A stretch of 64,000 nt of DNA from Apodemus sylvaticus. Its lineage: Eukaryota > Chordata > Mammalia > Rodentia > Muridae. Each line of letters begins with the position of its first letter. The first letter of the stretch is position 1. The position numbers were made by a program, and so were the translations under genes. The notes beneath the pieces are model-generated. The model was not told the DNA's origin. It did no database searches and worked only from the letters and a program-made list of their open reading frames with translations. Location: contig NC_067473.1 in assembly GCF_947179515.1 (NCBI RefSeq), positions 103,666,282 through 103,730,281 of the forward strand, read 5' to 3'. Shown in pieces: positions 60,009 through 64,000 of the stretch.

Positions 60009-61263
60009 ACTCCAAATGGATCAAGGACCTCCACATAAAGCCAGACACTCTGAAAGTAACAGAAAAGAAACTGGGGAAGAACCCTTGAGGTCATTGGTAC
60101 AGGGGAAAAGTTCCTGAACAGAACACCAATAGCATATTCTCTAAGATCAAGAATTGACAAATGGGACCTCATAAAATTACAAAGTTTCTGTAAGGCAAAG
60201 GACACCATCAAAAGGACAAATCAGCAACCAACAAATTGGGAAAAGATCTTCACCAACCCTACATCAGATAGAGGGCTAATATCCAATATATACAAAGAAC
60301 ACAAGAAGTTAGAGCCCATAAAACCAAATAACCCTATTAAAAATGGGGTACTTGATTGAAAATGCATTTCTTTATAATTTATAAAAAAAATGGGGTACAG
60401 AGCTAAACAAAGAATTTTCACCTGAAGAACTTTGGATGGCTGAGAAGCATCTTAAAAAATGCTCAGATTCATTAGTGATTAGTGAAATGCAAATCAAAAC
60501 AACCCTGAGATTTCACCATACACCAGTCAGAATGGCTAAGATTAAAAATTCAGGAGACAGCAGGTGTTGGCAAGGATGTGGAGAAAGAGGAACACTCCTC
60601 CACTGTTGGTGGGGTTGCAAACTGGTACAACCACTCTGGAAATCAATCTGGCAGTTCCTCAGAAAACTGGGCACATCACTTCCGGAGGATCCTCCTATAC
60701 CATCCTGGTCATATACCCATAGGATTCCCCAGCATGTAATAAGGATATGTGCTCCACTATGTTCATAGCAGCCCTATTTATAGTAGCCAGAAGCTGAAAA
60801 GAACCCAGGTATCCCTCAACAGAAGAATGGATGCAAAAAATGTGGTATATATACACAATGGAGAACTATTCAGCCATTAGAAACAATGAATTCATGAAAT
60901 TCTTAGACAAATGGATGGAGCTGGAGAACATCATACTAAGTGAGGTAACCCAGTCTCAAAAGATCAATCATGGTATGCACTCATTAATAAGAGGATATTA
61001 GCCAAGAAAATTGGAATAACCAAAATATAATCCACACATCAAATGAGGTACAAGAAGAATGGAGGAGTGGCCCCTGGTTCTGGAAAGACTCAGTATAGCA
61101 GTATAGGGCAAAACCAGAATAGGGAAGTGGAAAGGGGTGGATGGGAGAACAGGGGGAGGGAAGGGGGCTTATGTGACTTTTGGGGAATGGGGGGCCTGAA
61201 AAGGGGAAATCATTTGTAATATAAATAAAAAATATATTGAATAAAAAAAGATAAAAAATAAAG
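60009..61263 (+). mobile_element. L1-P: 5'-truncated LINE-1
   Basis: Starts late in ORF2 ('actccaaatggatcaaggac') and carries the ORF2 C terminus with the cysteine-rich motif (near 60570-60630), a 3' UTR and an A-rich tail to 61263. A ~40-bp local duplication with an AT-rich filler lies near 60340-60395 ('aaaatggggtac' twice). Frames break near 60090, 60345 and 60700. An 11-bp TSD is likely (59998-60008 and 61264-61274). Confidence 0.88.
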
Positions 61264-61280
61264 AAAAAAATCCAGCATGA
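61264..61280. repeat. Target copy 3 at L1-O/L1-P stack (17 bp)
   Basis: 'aaaaaaatccagcatga', right after the L1-P tail. Confidence 0.93.
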
Positions 61281-61349
61281 ACATGACTATGATGTTTGAA
61301 AGTTTCAATCTCAACATTCATGCTTCTGAGAAAGACAGATATATGTATG

Positions 61350-61437
61350 TTTTCAGAGTTCAGGGCCAGGCAAATTTTATGGATTGTAGAGCTGAATAGT
61401 GAGATATAATGCCTGCAACAAACAAACAAACAACAAC
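61350..61437 (+). repeat. B1-like SINE relic
   Basis: 'cagggccaggcaaattttat' and 'gctgaatagtgagatataat', with a CAAA-rich tail, fit a diverged 7SL-derived element. Confidence 0.5.
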
Positions 61438-61439
61438 CC

Positions 61440-61760
61440 AATATCAATGGGAAAGGGTATCTAAGATACCAACACTTGCCAAGGAGCTATTGATATTTGT
61501 TGGTAGGGTTGGAGAATCTCTTTAACTTGGGGTAGTGGCCAATGGTAGGTTGTCCATGCCACAGTGGATAGAGTTTGCACCAGGCACATGTGGACCGCAT
61601 TAGCCAAATTCAGAGGCTTATAAATTTAAAAAGAACAAATAAGGTATGAATTCTGGAAAGATATGAGTTAGCAGAAAGGTATGGGGGAATTCACAATCAA
61701 GGTGTATTTTGTATATGTATGAAAATTTCAAAGAATGAATAAAGCTATTATTTAAATAAA
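61440..61760 (+). mobile_element. L1-N: old L1 3' UTR, right part
   Basis: 'ccaaggagctattgatattt', 'gtggccaatggtaggttgtc' and an end with 'aaagaatgaataaagc' continue the old 3' UTR begun at 59427. Confidence 0.6.
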
Positions 61761-62780
61761 TGTCTAAGCCAAATAAATGTTAAATTGGAACCCACTCTAA
61801 CACATCAGGCTTATTTTGATATGTGACATATAGAATAGGAGAAAATAATTGCCATATATTCATTCAATAGGTGTTAAAGTTTAGAATATATACAGACCTC
61901 CTAAATATAAGCAATAAAGGAATAAATAGTCCAATCAAGATGTAGCAATATAAATAAAAAGAGACTTTCAAACAGCCAATAAGGACATGGACTGCAACAT
62001 ACCCATGCCATAGTGAAATTTCTTAGTTAATAACACTTTCATAATAAAGTATCAGTGTTTCACCTTGGATATGACAGGTGAACAGACACAAACTCACTGA
62101 GCATGTAAATTCAAAAGTGGGGTGTTGGTCAATGTAACCTTCATTTAATGTACTCAACAGCCTATAAAGGGTGTGATATTCTTCATTAATAGATGGGGGT
62201 AACTGAGGAAGAATGAGAAAAAGCAAAAGATGTATCTGTTACTTAATAAATACATAAAATGAGAGAAAAATTAAGAAGGCTCATCACAGGAAAGTGGCTG
62301 GCCTTAGATACAAAGAATGAACAAACTCTCATGTAGTTCATCCTAGGAATTCCTTCACTGTCCCTATCCATTTTCTCAAGGGTTCTACCCTGTACTCAGT
62401 GATATTCACTGAGATAGAATAAGGCAAAAAAGGAAAGAAAAGCAGGCAATCTCAGGAATCTCTAATGCCTTACACCATTTTTCAGATCTTTTGGATGTTA
62501 AGTATAAGATGGTCTTTAGCTCACAGTACTGTTTATCTATTCTTATTTTGAGGATTCAAAATGCTAGTTCATTATTAGGTGACTGGGGTTCCCCAGATAT
62601 TCATGAGATTCCAAAGGAAAGGCTTGTGTAGAAGAAGAACCATAGTTCTAAGGCATGAATCAAGAGCCTCCTGTAGACCAGAGAGAACTAACACACAGCT
62701 GTGCAGAGAGAGCAGTCATGGAATCTGGCTGGGTTGCCATCTCTTGTATTCTTTGTGGTGCTTGTGAGGTATGGATTGTT
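61761..62780. other. Unique non-coding DNA
   Basis: No gene or repeat recognised. Confidence 0.4.
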
Positions 62781-62794
62781 TTAAATTATTCTTT

Positions 62795-63006
62795 TTTTAA
62801 TATTTTTTATTTTCTATATTCTTTGTTTACATTCCAAATGATTTCCCCTTTCCCGGATCCCCCCTCCCCATATGTCCCATAAATCTTCTTCTCTCCATCC
62901 CTTCTCCAATCACCTCCCTCCTTTTTCTCTGTCCTTATATTCCCTTCCCATGCTAGATCAATCCTTTCCAGGATCAGGACCCTCTCCATACTTCTTCATG
63001 GGAGTC
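62795..63006 (-). mobile_element. L1-Q: 212-bp L1 3' end with TSD
   Basis: Only the tail and 3' UTR of the L1-A/L1-E type are present, on the minus strand. The TSD core 'aattattcttt' lies at 62784-62794 and 63009-63019, with one extra A in the left copy. It is a severe 5' truncation. Confidence 0.9.
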
Positions 63007-63019
63007 TTAATTATTCTTT

Positions 63020-63400
63020 ATAATTAAATTTAATCATACCATTTTCCCTCTGCTCCTTCCATACCTCTCACTTTAGTCCTCAGATTCCCAGCCTCTTTTT
63101 TCTCTCATTCTTATATGTGTATATACATACAGCATGACAGATCTGTTTAGTACTACTCATATGTATATAATTTATAGGCTGACCACTTGGTATAGGAGAA
63201 CTAATTTGGGAACTTAACGTTGGAGTAGGCTAATTATTCTTCTGTCAGCACTTCTTAGTTGCCTGTAGATCTCTGTCTAGGTCTTGGCCTTGGGAGGGTT
63301 CCCTTTTCCACATTAGAATGTCTATTAGAGGGGCTATTGTTCAAGTCATATATCACCAGCCATATTGTTGAGCAATCATTGTTGAAAATTCCCTATAATT
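63020..63400 (-). repeat. Likely old L1-derived sequence
   Basis: 'agcacttcttagttgcctgt' and 'agatctctgtctaggtcttg' resemble old murine L1 3' UTR on the minus strand. Weak match by eye. Confidence 0.4.
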
Positions 63401-63602
63401 TATAAAAGATATAATCACACAGTTGATTTCCTGGTCTTACTCTTTTCTAATATGCCAGGCTTTATGTCCTGAAGTACCTTCTGCCACAAGAAAAATTCTA
63501 AAGAAAAATAGAATTTTATTCTCTTCCGGAAAGGATATTCTTGGAATGACTGAGTTTCTTATTAACATTATAACCCTGATCTAGAATAATTAAGAATTGA
63601 TC

Positions 63603-64000
63603 AGCAAGACACAATTCACATATCAAATGATACCCAAGAAGGAGGAAGAACAAAGTATGGGTACTCTGGTCCTTTGTAGAAAAGGAAACAAAATACCCAC
63701 AGAAGGAGATACAGAGACAAAGTGGAGAGCAGATACTGAGGGAACGACCATCCAGAGACTATACCACCCAGGGATCCATCACATATATAGTTACAAAACC
63801 CAGACACTATTATTGATGCTTACAAGTGCTTGCTGCCTGGAACCGGATATGGCTGTCACCTGGGAGACTCTGCTAGTGTATGAGGAATACAGAGGGGGAC
63901 GTTTTCAGTGAGCCATTGAACTGAGCATAGGGTCCCCAATGGAGGATCTAGAAAAAGGACCCAAATAGCTGAAGGTGTTTGCAGCACCATAGGAGGAACA
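63603..64000 (+). mobile_element. L1-S: old L1 3' UTR, cut by window edge
   Basis: 'caattcacatatcaaatgat', 'catccagagactataccacc', 'cccagacactattattgatg' and 'gggtccccaatggagga' are the typical order of an old Lx-type 3' UTR on the plus strand. The frame 63597-63911 is not a gene. Confidence 0.8.

Overview
This window is nuclear DNA from a murid rodent of the Mus/Rattus kind. Its L1 elements have murine-type ORF1 and ORF2 proteins, and it carries the rodent-only SINEs B1, B2/B3 and B4. Several L1 3' ends look closer to rat L1 than to mouse L1 from memory, but I cannot fix the species. I see no bacterial, viral or organellar genes. The only possible host coding sequence is one candidate terminal exon on the minus strand near 18.2-18.6 kb. 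Nearly every long reading frame is a decayed L1 ORF or a translated microsatellite.

Layout. 1-5885: L1-A (+), cut by the window edge, with 5' UTR monomers, broken ORF1, broken ORF2 and 3' UTR. 5899-7856: L1-B (+), an older ORF2 fragment. 7857-10053: no gene seen. 10068-15512: L1-C (+), a complete insertion with a 14-bp target-site duplication (TSD), four ~195-bp promoter monomers and an inverted block inside ORF2. 15527-20384: non-L1 DNA with microsatellites, an old rodent repeat and the candidate exon. 20400-26875 and 26891-33478: L1-D and L1-E, two full-length minus-strand L1s head to tail. They are separated and flanked by three identical copies of one 15-bp target sequence, and L1-E holds a nested 5'-inverted L1 at 28146-28803. 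34405-38880: older Lx-like L1 fragments and a B1 with a 13-bp TSD. 38890-48060: mostly unique DNA with SINEs, microsatellites and a B1/B2 pair stacked on one target. 48151-51611: L1-I (+), a GA-rich repeat and a second 5'-inverted L1. 51612-57690: mostly unique DNA with B4/B3 relics. 57694-64000: L1 fragments, including a stacked pair (L1-O and L1-P) inside an old L1 3' UTR.

How it works together. L1 encodes ORF1p (coiled-coil RNA-binding protein) and ORF2p (endonuclease plus reverse transcriptase), which insert L1 and, in trans, B1/B2 RNAs by target-primed reverse transcription. Every L1 here carries stops, frameshifts, rearrangement or catalytic changes, so none looks able to move now. I found no new biological system. 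The strongest observation is that three separate loci show repeated insertion at one and the same target site, with TSD copies that let the order of events be read. Three or more insertions also show the inverted 5' structure typical of twin priming, and three unlike 5' UTR monomer arrays occur in one window.
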